From contig CAWIED010000001.1 of the NCBI GenBank assembly GCA_963835085.1, positions 2,666,001 to 2,730,000 on the forward strand: a DNA stretch of 64,000 nt, written 5' to 3'. This DNA comes from JBDIAG01 sp963835085 (lineage in GTDB: Bacteria; Actinomycetota; Actinomycetes; Actinomycetales; CAWJMD01). This document shows, in pieces, positions 33,519-41,934 of the stretch. The notes beneath the pieces were generated by a model. The model made no database searches and was not told the DNA's origin. It saw only the letters and a list, made by a program, of their open reading frames with translations. Position numbers and translations under genes: made by a program. Within the stretch, counting starts at the first letter, position 1; every line of letters starts with the position of its first letter.

Positions 33519-34686
33519 ATGACCGACGCGCGGAGCCCGATCAGCCCACAGCCCGGTTCGGCCAGCGATCCGGCCCATTTCGTGGGCCGCCATCGCACTA
33601 CCCGGCTGGCCCGACAACTCCTGCACGACGGCGCAAACCTTGCCCTCACAGACCCGCGCCGAATGGGCAAGACCTACTGGATGCGATACCTGTGCGCCAC
33701 CACGCATGAGTTCGCGGTGGTGCGGATCGACTACGAGGGCGTCCGTACCGTGCGGGAGTTCCTAGTCAGGACGGCGCAGGCCATCGGCCACGAACAGAGT
33801 CCTGTCCGAGCGAACGCGCAGCGCCCTGCAGGGCTTCTTCACAAACGTAGAGAGTCTGAGCGTCGGGCCGGTCTCCATTCGGCCGGGCTTGGAGTCGATG
33901 CCACCGGCGCGTCGCCTGCGCGAAACCGTCCTGGCGGTGGACGCCCACGCAACCGACCGACCGGTCCTGGTGTGCATGGACGAGGTTCCAGTGGCCGTGA
34001 GGAATATCGCCATCCAGGAAGGCCCGATCGCCGCTGCTGATGTCCTACAGACCCTGCGGGCGCTACGCCAGGAAACCACCCGGATCCGCTGGATCGTGTG
34101 CGGGTCGGTGGGCTTCCACCACGTGTTGAAGCTTTGCAACGCCACCGAAGGTGACATCAACGACCTTGACAACCTTCCACTCGGGCCGTTGGACGAGCCT
34201 GAGGCAGAGGAACTCACCGAACGGCTTCTTCTCGGAATTGGCCGTCGCCCTGACGCGGGCACGGTACAAGTCATGGTCAACCGCACCGGCGCGGTGCCTT
34301 TCATCCTTCACAAGGTGGCCTCAATGCTGCAAGTGCGAGGATCGGGGAGAGTCAGCCCTCTGGAGGCGGCACAAGCATTCGAGGAATTCGTCGACGACCG
34401 AGACGAAAGCAGAGCCGTCACGCACCTCGTCACACGGTTGGACCCCTACTACGGCGTCGACGTGAGCCTGGCAAAGAAGATCCTCGACCTCACAGCCACG
34501 GCGGGGCCCTCGACGCCCATCGCGCTGCGCACCCAGCTCAGCGCACCCGAGCGATTCGACGATGTCCTGAACGCTCTGGTCGACGACCATTACCTCCTCG
34601 AACACAGAGATTCCATCGCTTGGCGCTATGGCGTCCTGCGCTACGTCTGGGCGCGGCGGCGGCGGCTGACACGAGGAACACCATGA
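33519..34686 (+). pseudogene. P-loop ATPase (archaeal-ATPase/STAND-like), first gene of an unassigned cassette, frameshifted
   Basis: Two frames make one ~389-residue ATPase. The first contains FVGRHRTTRLARQLLHDGAN and Walker A DPRRMGKT (45-52), then VVRIDYEGVRTVREFLVRTA. Near 33790-33800 the frame shifts by one base into VLSERTRSALQGFFTNVESL. The rest holds Walker B RPVLVCMDEVP, sensor-like IRWIVCGSVGFHHVL and a C-terminal winged-helix-like end (SAPERFDDVLNALVDDHYLL). This is a COG1672-like ATPase plan. The GGAGAGG site precedes ATG 33519. Its TGA overlaps the ATG of the second ATPase gene. If the shift is real, the protein is lost; if it is a read error, the gene is intact. Confidence 0.75.
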
Positions 34687-36302
34687 CCTCCAGTCTCTTC
34701 ACTCCATCGCTGCAGACCCGTGCCACGTTGGAATCAACTTTCGTCGTTCGTCACCACCTGCTTGACCTCATCACAAGTCGCATCCAAGAAGCCGCCAACT
34801 CCCCGTCACGCAATCACACCCTCCTGGTGGGAATTAGAGGATCGGGAAAGACTCATCTGGCTGCGCTGGCGTATTACCGGACTCGTGATCTGATCGACGC
34901 CGGCGCACGCCTGCAGGTGGCGTGGCTTCCCGAGGATCCATGGACGCTGGTGTCATACCGCCGGCTCTTGACGGCGATCCTGGTCCGGCTGGAGCCCGAG
35001 AACGAGATCCGGACCGAACCTCACGGCAGCCACGGTGCGGGCCGGAGGGACGCTGGGAATACTGCGTCGATCGCGAGTCGCCAAGGCACTCCCGAGCCAG
35101 ACCTCGAGTCAAGGGTCCTGGCGGCCGCACGACGCTTCGGACCGATCGTCGTGATCGTCGAGAATCTCGATCGGGTGCTCGACCAGATCGATGAGATCGG
35201 GCAACAACAGCTGCGACACCTGCTCCAGCAGGGCGAGGCTCCCCTGCTGTTGGTGGCAACAACCACCCGCCTGAGCCGCAGTTTGTCAGATCAATCGGCA
35301 CCGTTCTACGGATTCTTCACGTCGACCCGAGTGCCGCCGTTCACGGTCGAGAATGCGCGATCGATGTTGCAAGCCGTAGCCCGCAGGCAAGGCGACATCG
35401 AATTGGCGCGACAGCTCGACGATTGTCCCTTCGTGTTGCCCCGACTACTGGCGATAAGTCAACTGGCCGGCGGGCAGCCGCGATTATGGGCGGCCCTGTC
35501 GTCGCGACTGACCATAGAACGGCTGGACTCCCTGACGGATCTGCTGCTCACCACTGTCGACGACCTGACTCCGTACTACCAGGAGCAGCTTGCCGGCCTC
35601 AGCCGCCACCAACGGCTGACTGTCGCCGAGCTGGCCAGCCTGGATCACCCCATGCATGTGGCCCAGCTGGCCGGCAGACTCGACATCGATCAGCGCAGCC
35701 TCGCAAAGTCCATCTCGGATCTGGTCGACCGCGGCTGGCTCGCGTCCATCGTCGTCCCTTACGCACGTCTCGTAGATCGCCGGCGCACCTACTACGAACT
35801 GGCTGATCCACTTGCCCTGATCTGTCTGCAGATCAAGGAGCCTCACGGGCAACGGCTGTGGCAGGTGACAGACCTTCTGAGGTGTTGGTTCGATCCGCAT
35901 TTCGCCCGGCCAGGTGCCGGAGGGGCCGAGACTGCCGCATTGCTGGGTACGGCCGATGATGCTCTGGCAGCCCTCCAAGATCACGATCCCGACCCGCTCC
36001 TACGGCTTCCTGCGAGCCTTCGCGCGGTGATCGATTCGAGGCTGTCCGAAACCGAAAAGGACACCGACGAGCCGGCTGTCCTCGCTATTCGTCGGGATAT
36101 TCACACAGCCGCTTTGGCTACGACGGGAAACGCGCTCGACGCCAACCTCGACACCTGGATCAGCAGGGCGGAGAACCTCGTTCTTACGGGTGGAGACGCA
36201 GCGCGGCTCATCTTGCGTGACTGGCTCACGCACGCGGGGAGAACGGTCGAAGCCGATGCCCTCCAACGTGCCATCGCCCACTCAAAGGCTCCGAGCGCCT
36301 AG
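34683..36302 (+). CDS. Orc/Cdc6-like AAA ATPase, second gene of the cassette
   Basis: A 539-residue ATPase. Walker A GIRGSGKT is at 50-57, Walker B IVVIVENLDRV at about 154-164 (VEN replaces the usual DE), followed by LLLVATTTRLSRSL as sensor 1. A low-complexity segment (~115-145) interrupts the ATPase domain. Residues ~310-400 resemble a winged-helix domain (LSRHQRLTVAELASLDHPMH). The C-terminal ~140 residues are helical and match nothing I know. It overlaps the first ATPase gene by ATGA. I cannot assign the pair to a named defence or replication system. Confidence 0.75.
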   Translation: MTSSLFTPSLQTRATLESTFVVRHHLLDLITSRIQEAANSPSRNHTLLVGIRGSGKTHLAALAYYRTRDLIDAGARLQVAWLPEDPWTLVSYRRLLTAILVRLEPENEIRTEPHGSHGAGRRDAGNTASIASRQGTPEPDLESRVLAAARRFGPIVVIVENLDRVLDQIDEIGQQQLRHLLQQGEAPLLLVATTTRLSRSLSDQSAPFYGFFTSTRVPPFTVENARSMLQAVARRQGDIELARQLDDCPFVLPRLLAISQLAGGQPRLWAALSSRLTIERLDSLTDLLLTTVDDLTPYYQEQLAGLSRHQRLTVAELASLDHPMHVAQLAGRLDIDQRSLAKSISDLVDRGWLASIVVPYARLVDRRRTYYELADPLALICLQIKEPHGQRLWQVTDLLRCWFDPHFARPGAGGAETAALLGTADDALAALQDHDPDPLLRLPASLRAVIDSRLSETEKDTDEPAVLAIRRDIHTAALATTGNALDANLDTWISRAENLVLTGGDAARLILRDWLTHAGRTVEADALQRAIAHSKAPSA

Positions 36303-36406
36303 GGACGCGGGCCGCAGCGGCCACCCTCCTGCCCCGCAGCTAAATTAGCTCTCGAGTCACCCAGGCCTGCCGCAACAGCTGAGCGGCCCCTATGCGAGGA
36401 GACCAG

Positions 36407-36661
36407 ATGAACTACCCCACTGCGGGCACCGTGACCATGTTCAGCACCACCTGGTGCGGCTACTGCCGGGTGCTCAAGGGCGCGCTGAAGCGGGAGGGCA
36501 TCGAGTTCGCCGAGGTGAACATCGAGCAGGAGCCCGAGGCGGCCGACTTCGTGATGAAGGTCAATGGCGGCAACCAGACCGTCCCCACTGTGCTGTTTCC
36601 CGACGGCTCCGCTGCCACCAACCCGTCTTTGGCCGAGGTCAAGCAGCGCCTGGGAGTCTGA
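36407..36661 (+). CDS. mrx1: Mycoredoxin
   Basis: An 84-residue glutaredoxin-like protein with the redox motif WCGYC (C17, C20), the cis-Pro in QTVPTVLF and a GSAATNPS turn. Mycoredoxins use mycothiol to reduce mixed disulfides. I start at ATG 36407 (GAGGAG site) rather than 36392. A short palindrome (AGCTAAATTAGCT, 36338-36350) lies upstream. The next gene starts 3 bases after its stop. Position beside uvrD2 in other actinobacteria supports the name. Confidence 0.93.
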   Translation: MNYPTAGTVTMFSTTWCGYCRVLKGALKREGIEFAEVNIEQEPEAADFVMKVNGGNQTVPTVLFPDGSAATNPSLAEVKQRLGV

Positions 36662-36664
36662 GGG

Positions 36665-37678
36665 TTGCCGGCGGGCTCAGTGCGCGCCGCGTGGCTGGCG
36701 GAGCTTGCCCGCGTCGATCTGTCGGTCATCGCCGCGCAACCGGCCTGGGCTGCCGATGAGTACTCAGCAGCTTCGAGACTGAGCAGGCAGACTGCCGCGG
36801 GCGCCCACCCCGCTGGACCACCCGCGGTCTCCGGTGCCGACTGGGTACGCCGGCTACCCGACCTGGCCCTGTCCAGCCTTGACCGCTGGGATCTGGAACC
36901 CGACGGTCCCGCGCGAGCCGGCCACACGGCGGTGGTCGTGCCGGTTCGACGCCAGGAGCAACGGCTGGCGCTCAAGCTGTCGTGGCCGCATCCGATGCTG
37001 CTCGGCGAAGTGCTGGCCCTGCGGCACTGGGCTGGACGGGGAGCGGCCCGGCTGGTGGCCGCCGATCCGGGGGCGGGCCTGATCCTGCTGGAACGGCTGG
37101 ACGCCGATCACGACCTATCGGGCGAACCCTTGCATCAGGCCTGCGAGGCTCTCGGCGAGGTACTGGCGTTGCTGCATCGGCCCGCGCCCGCCGGGATCGT
37201 CCGGGCCACGCTGTGGCTGGCCGAGCAGCTCTCGCCCACGCAGCCGGGCGTCCCCCGCAGACTGCTCGACCGCGCGCGGGGGCTCCTCGACGAGCTTGCC
37301 GGCGACGCCGATCCGCCGCTGTTGCTGCATGGCGACCTCCATTTCGGCAATGTGCTCGGCGCCCTGCCCCTGGCTGAAGAACGGACGACCGGCGACGAGT
37401 GGGTGGCTATCGATCCGCAACCGTTGGCCGGGGCCGCCGGGTTGGAGCTGCAGGCTGCCCTGCGCAACCGGCTCGACGAATACCCCGACGGCAGCGGCTT
37501 TCGGTGGGGCGTGCGCTACCGCGTCGGACTCATCTGCGACAGCGCAGGGATCGACGAAGAACTCGCCCGACGATGGGCCATCGTGCGAGCCTGCGTCGAC
37601 GCCGTGTGGGCTGCCGCCGATGGCGACTCGGCCGCTGTCTCCCTGCACATCGCGCTGATGAAGGCTTTGGACGATTGA
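36665..37678 (+). CDS. Aminoglycoside/hydroxyurea-type phosphotransferase family protein
   Basis: A 337-residue APH-fold kinase of the APH(6)/streptomycin 6-kinase type: LALKLSWPHPMLLGEVLAL (catalytic Lys region), LILLERLDADHDL, catalytic loop LLLHGDLHFGNVL and metal motif VAIDPQPLAG. It may phosphorylate an aminoglycoside or a metabolite; resistance is not proven. The TTG start is 3 bases after the mrx1 stop, so it is translationally linked. The first 70 residues are Ala-rich and weakly conserved, so an internal start is possible. Confidence 0.82.
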   Translation: MPAGSVRAAWLAELARVDLSVIAAQPAWAADEYSAASRLSRQTAAGAHPAGPPAVSGADWVRRLPDLALSSLDRWDLEPDGPARAGHTAVVVPVRRQEQRLALKLSWPHPMLLGEVLALRHWAGRGAARLVAADPGAGLILLERLDADHDLSGEPLHQACEALGEVLALLHRPAPAGIVRATLWLAEQLSPTQPGVPRRLLDRARGLLDELAGDADPPLLLHGDLHFGNVLGALPLAEERTTGDEWVAIDPQPLAGAAGLELQAALRNRLDEYPDGSGFRWGVRYRVGLICDSAGIDEELARRWAIVRACVDAVWAAADGDSAAVSLHIALMKALDD

Positions 37679-37771
37679 CGAAGGCTCTCCGCTCGAGTGA
37701 GACGCCGAGGCACTTCTTGCCAGCCGCACTGCCAACGGGAGGTGCTCGTCGTGCTCAGTGGCCATTCATCC

Positions 37772-38572
37772 TCAGTGCAACAGACGTAGCGAAGCGTGCT
37801 CCACAGTGAGATCAAGCGTTGTTCGTCGGTGCACGTCGTCGAGCTCATCCGGCTGCCACTCGACAAAACCCCTACCGTGCAACCGGCCGCCCACTACGTC
37901 GGCGGCAACCACATCGAGCGGACGACGCGACGACTTGGCCGCCGCCTTCAACAGATCGAGCGCAGCGCCCATGCCTATGTGGGCTCGCTCTGAGATGACG
38001 CCTCGGGCCTGTTCGACGATCAGATCAGCGTCGACCATCGCCTGTAGCCGCTCGCAACGCTGACGTTGTTCCTCGGCGAACTGCCGGTTGAGGAGCGCCT
38101 CAGTCGTTGCATCGGCCAGGGCTTGCAGGACGTCGAGCTGATCGGTGTCGAGTAGTTCCGGTGCGCCGCTGAACAGCGCCAACGAGCCCATCAGCTCGGC
38201 GGCCCGGCGCAGGGGGAGTGCGTAGGCCCCGCTGATCTGGCGGGCCTGAGCCCAGGCGAGGAACGCCGGGTCGCTCGAATCGAAATCCTCATCGCTTTCG
38301 ATCGACACGATCGAGCCGAGACGCAGCGCCTCCAGCCAGGGCCCTTGGATCACCGGAAGGAGCTCGACCTTCTCCTGGCGCACTGTGCCGCCGACCAGCA
38401 CGGTCATGGCGGATCTGCCCCGAAGCAGTACGGCCGCAGCCGTGAAGTCAAGAGTCACGACGCAATGCCGTAACAACCCTTCGATGATTTCAGGCTCCGT
38501 TCGGCGGGCATCCAGCATGTCCTTCAGAAGGGTCATCGTCGTCAGCAATTTCGACCCATCGGGGTCAGGCAT
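37772..38572 (-). CDS. GAF and ANTAR domain protein
   Basis: A 266-residue cytosolic sensor. Residues ~30-165 are a GAF domain (SGAYALPLRRAAELMGSLALFSG); residues ~175-235 are an ANTAR RNA-binding domain (MVDADLIVEQARGVISERAHIGMGAALDLLKAAA). ANTAR proteins bind tandem stem-loops in mRNA leaders to prevent termination. The family in actinobacteria is linked to nitrogen and lipid-storage genes. GGAGGACCCC precedes the ATG. Signal bound by GAF is unknown. Confidence 0.9.
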   Translation of the reverse strand: MPDPDGSKLLTTMTLLKDMLDARRTEPEIIEGLLRHCVVTLDFTAAAVLLRGRSAMTVLVGGTVRQEKVELLPVIQGPWLEALRLGSIVSIESDEDFDSSDPAFLAWAQARQISGAYALPLRRAAELMGSLALFSGAPELLDTDQLDVLQALADATTEALLNRQFAEEQRQRCERLQAMVDADLIVEQARGVISERAHIGMGAALDLLKAAAKSSRRPLDVVAADVVGGRLHGRGFVEWQPDELDDVHRRTTLDLTVEHASLRLLH

Positions 38573-38641
38573 GGGGTCCTCCGAGAGTCAGATTGGTGTC
38601 TGAGGGGTTTGGTTGCCCGAGAGAGGCAGGAAGCGCCTCAG

Positions 38642-39559
38642 TCACACGGGAGTCGGGGAGGACTGATTGCTGTTGTTCTCGCCAACATCGAGGGAAGGCT
38701 CGACCGGGTCATTCAGCGCGGGATCTGTCCTGCGAGCGGGCTTGGCCCGAAGGTCGATGGCCGAGTCCTTTTCACGGCGGAGGAACTCTCCCAGCTCCGC
38801 GATGGTCGACATCAGAGGTGCCGGGAAGGCGACCGTGGTGTTCTTGTCGACGCCGATCTCGACAAGCGTCTGCAGGTTGCGCAGTTGCAGGGCCAGCGGG
38901 TGCTCCATCATGGTGTCGGAGGCTGCGCCGAGCGCGGCCGCCGCCATCGCCTCGCCCTCGGCGTTGATGATCTTGGCGCGCTTCTCCCGCTCGGCTTCGG
39001 CCTGGCGTGCCATCGCCCGCTTCATCCCTTCGGGCAGCTGAATGTCCTTGAGTTCGACAATCGTGACCTCGACACCCCACTCAGCGGTGGCCACGTCGAG
39101 AATGCTGCGGATGTCGATATTGATGCGATCAGTGTCGGTGAGGGTCTCGTCCAACGTGTGTTGGCCCACCACCTTGCGCAACGTGGTCTGCGCGATCTGG
39201 TTGATGGCCGCCTGAACGTTTTCGATCGCGATCACCGATTTCACCGCGTCGACCACCCGGTAATAGGCCACGGCGGACACATCGACACTGACGTTGTCAC
39301 GCGTGATGATGCCCTGCGACTGAATGGGCATCGTGATGATTCGCAGCGAAACCCTTTGCAGCACATCGATGATGGGAATGATGAGGGTCAGCCCCGGCCT
39401 GCGGATGCCCATGACCTTGCCGAGGCGGAACAACACCCCGAGCTCGTACTGGGTGATGATCCTGATCGCGCGGGCCACCAGCAACAGCACCACGATGATC
39501 ACGACAAGTTCGATGACCAGGCCCGCCGAGGGCGTTATAAGTTCAAGCAACGTCGACAT
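38642..39559 (-). CDS. Slipin/SPFH band 7 family protein
   Basis: A 305-residue stomatin-like protein: N-terminal membrane helix (LVIELVVIIVVLLLVARAI), then the SPFH domain IITQYELGVLFRLGKVMGIRRPGL, SVDVSAVAYYRVVDAVKSVI, and a helical coil AEAEREKRAKIINAEGEAMA. Such proteins scaffold membrane domains with proteases or transporters. No NfeD partner is adjacent. GGAG precedes the ATG. Normal length. Confidence 0.92.
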   Translation of the reverse strand: MSTLLELITPSAGLVIELVVIIVVLLLVARAIRIITQYELGVLFRLGKVMGIRRPGLTLIIPIIDVLQRVSLRIITMPIQSQGIITRDNVSVDVSAVAYYRVVDAVKSVIAIENVQAAINQIAQTTLRKVVGQHTLDETLTDTDRINIDIRSILDVATAEWGVEVTIVELKDIQLPEGMKRAMARQAEAEREKRAKIINAEGEAMAAAALGAASDTMMEHPLALQLRNLQTLVEIGVDKNTTVAFPAPLMSTIAELGEFLRREKDSAIDLRAKPARRTDPALNDPVEPSLDVGENNSNQSSPTPV

Positions 39560-39734
39560 CAGAGTTTGCTCCAGACACGAGTCGTGCCGATTGCCAGGGT
39601 CTGGGGCACTTTTTGCTACTTCGCTTCGACCCTAACTCCGATGTGGTGATGCGTAAAGCGGACAGCCCACGGCTTGCCCCAAAGGTGGCGCCACGGGGGT
39701 CAAGCGGCCGGGGAGCCGGTCACGTCGCCTTCCC

Positions 39735-40742
39735 TTACCAGCGTTGGGGACCGTCGGGGATGGGCCCGCCGAACCAATGCTCCACGAGCCGCCTGGCGAT
39801 GGAGACGCCGCCAGGCGGGATGACGCGCCCGGTCGCCACTTCGCTGGCCAACTCCTCGCGGGTGAACCACCGTGCCTGCGTGACCTCGTCGCCGTCTACC
39901 GCAATGTCGGTACAGGTTGCCAACGCCGTACAGCCGAGCATGAGCGAGACCGGAAACGGCCACGGCTGGCTGCCCAGGAACGTGACGTCGCCGACCTGGA
40001 CTCCGGACTCTTCGAAGACCTCACGACGCACTGCGTCACCGAGGGACTCCCCCGGCTCGACGAAGCCAGCCAAGGTAGAGAACCGGCCATCGGGCCACGC
40101 CCGATTGTGGCCGAGCAGCAGCCGGTCGTCGGCGTCGACGACGGCCACGATGATCGCCGGATCGGTGCGTGGATAGTGCTCGCTGCCATCGACCGTGCAC
40201 ACTCTGATCCAGCCCGCCGCCGCGGGCGCGCTCGGCTGCCCGCACCGGGGGCAGAACTGGTGCGCGGCATGCCAATTTGCCAGGGCGACGGCCGTGGTGA
40301 AGATGCCTGCATCACGATCGCCCAATCGCTCGGCAGCCTCGCGCAGGCCCAGCCACGCGATCGTGATGTTGCCCAGCGGGTCAGCGGTGCTGCCGGGCGG
40401 CTGAGGCGACTCGGGGGGAGCGTCGCCAACGACCCGGGCCAGGAATGGCACTCCTTGGGCGTCTCGACCGAGGAAGATCCAGAGCGGCTGGCCGGACGGG
40501 GGTTGACTCGGCTCCGGATCGTCCGTTTCGGAAGCGACCGGTTGCCGATCTGACTCGGCGGGAGCTCGCAAGACCAGCCCGGCGTCGCCCACCTGCGCCA
40601 GACCGGCGCGCAGGTCGAGCACCTTGGTGGCCGGATCGCTCAACAAGGTCGGTACGAGCTGGACGCTGCGCTCGGCTGCCGAGCGATCGAGGTCGGAACG
40701 GGAGAGGAGTAACTGGCCGAGGGGACCGTCGGACGCTGGCAC
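39735..40742 (-). CDS. nudC: NAD+ diphosphatase/decapping Nudix hydrolase NudC
   Basis: A 335-residue Nudix protein: zinc-ribbon part FCPRCGQPSAPAAAGWIRVC, HYPRTDPAIIVAVVD, and Nudix box GFVEPGESLGDAVRREVFEESGV, followed by SQPWPFP, the NudC hallmark. It hydrolyses NAD(H) to NMN(H) and AMP and can remove NAD caps from RNA. The fourth zinc Cys (expected in CxxC) appears replaced (CTVD). It keeps the mycobacterial position between mrx1 and adnB, though three genes intervene. Confidence 0.92.
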   Translation of the reverse strand: MPASDGPLGQLLLSRSDLDRSAAERSVQLVPTLLSDPATKVLDLRAGLAQVGDAGLVLRAPAESDRQPVASETDDPEPSQPPSGQPLWIFLGRDAQGVPFLARVVGDAPPESPQPPGSTADPLGNITIAWLGLREAAERLGDRDAGIFTTAVALANWHAAHQFCPRCGQPSAPAAAGWIRVCTVDGSEHYPRTDPAIIVAVVDADDRLLLGHNRAWPDGRFSTLAGFVEPGESLGDAVRREVFEESGVQVGDVTFLGSQPWPFPVSLMLGCTALATCTDIAVDGDEVTQARWFTREELASEVATGRVIPPGGVSIARRLVEHWFGGPIPDGPQRW

Positions 40743-40924
40743 CGTCCAACCGTAGTACCGGCCCTGACAAGAAGCACGGGCCCATCCGTGGTAACGGGTG
40801 CCCTAACAGCGGCGCCGCGCCGAGGCCGGGGCAGTGGTACCAGAGTGACGCGGGGGCATCAGAGTGACGGGAACCTCGCGTCGCCTGCGGGTCCTACCGT
40901 GATCCACCCGTTACGGTTGACTCC

Positions 40925-41842
40925 GTGGCTCGATCCCCGCTCGTCCTCGCTGCACTCGCCGACGCGACCGTTCCCGGCCTGCTGCCGGTCTCTGCCCATG
41001 GAACGACCGAGCCCGGTGATGACTTCGACACAGCGGTGGTAGTCGACGACCGCGATCGGCACTGGGTCGTCAGGGCCCCGGCAACCAGCCAGGCCGGTCT
41101 GCTTCTCGAGGCGGAGCTGTCGCTGCTCACAGCCTTGCGCCACGAGCGGCACGACCTGCCGTTCGCGGTACCCGATCCCCGCACCACCATCGACCTGCCC
41201 ACCGGGGGCCGTGCCGTCGTCTACCCGTTCCTGCCGGGCTCCCCCCTGCACCCCGGCGACCTCGCTCCCGGCCCGGGGCTGGCCGCCTCACTCGGGCGGG
41301 CCCTGGCCGCCATCCACGAACTGCCTACCGAGATCGGCGTCGACCAAGGACTGCCCACCTACACGGCGGAGGAGTACCGCAACCGCAGACTGCTCGAACT
41401 CGATCAGGCAGCCTCCAGCGGCAAGGTTCCGGCGGCGCTGCTCACTCGCTGGGAGAAGGCACTCGAAGACGTGGGGCGCTGGCGGTTCACCCCCACTCTC
41501 GTGCATGGCGACCTCGTGGCCGAGCACGTGCTCGTACACGAAGACGCGGTGCGCGGCATTCTCGACTGGGGCGACGCCAAGGTCGCCGACCCCGCCGACG
41601 ACCTCGCCTGGCTGGCGGTAGGTGCCGATGAGCCCGCGCTCGACTCGGTGGTCGAGGCCTACTCCATGGCCCGCAGGATCGAACCCGACCGGCATCTCGT
41701 GGTACGCGCCAGGCTGGCCGGTGAGCTCGCGATCGCCCGCTGGCTCATGCATGGCGTGCACACCGACGATCCCGACATCGTGGCCGACGCCGAGCAGATG
41801 CTCGACGACCTGCACAAGGACGTGGCCGACAGCCTGCTGTGA
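40925..41842 (+). CDS. APH-family phosphotransferase (macrolide 2'-phosphotransferase-like)
   Basis: A 305-residue kinase: HWVVRAPATSQAGLLLEAELSLL, VVYPFLPGSPL, catalytic loop TLVHGDLVAEHVLVHEDAVRG and metal motif ILDWGDAKVADPADDLAWL. The layout resembles macrolide 2'-phosphotransferases, but such genes also occur as housekeeping kinases beside adnAB in actinobacteria. Start GTG 40925. It converges with adnB. Substrate unproven. Confidence 0.82.
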   Translation: MARSPLVLAALADATVPGLLPVSAHGTTEPGDDFDTAVVVDDRDRHWVVRAPATSQAGLLLEAELSLLTALRHERHDLPFAVPDPRTTIDLPTGGRAVVYPFLPGSPLHPGDLAPGPGLAASLGRALAAIHELPTEIGVDQGLPTYTAEEYRNRRLLELDQAASSGKVPAALLTRWEKALEDVGRWRFTPTLVHGDLVAEHVLVHEDAVRGILDWGDAKVADPADDLAWLAVGADEPALDSVVEAYSMARRIEPDRHLVVRARLAGELAIARWLMHGVHTDDPDIVADAEQMLDDLHKDVADSLL

Positions 41843-41934
41843 CGGCGCAGGCGGCTACCTTGCTCTGAAGGCCGGTCGGCACTGTGAAGGCCGGCCCACC
41901 AGACCCCAGGTTGTCGCAGGTGCGCCTGCCAACC

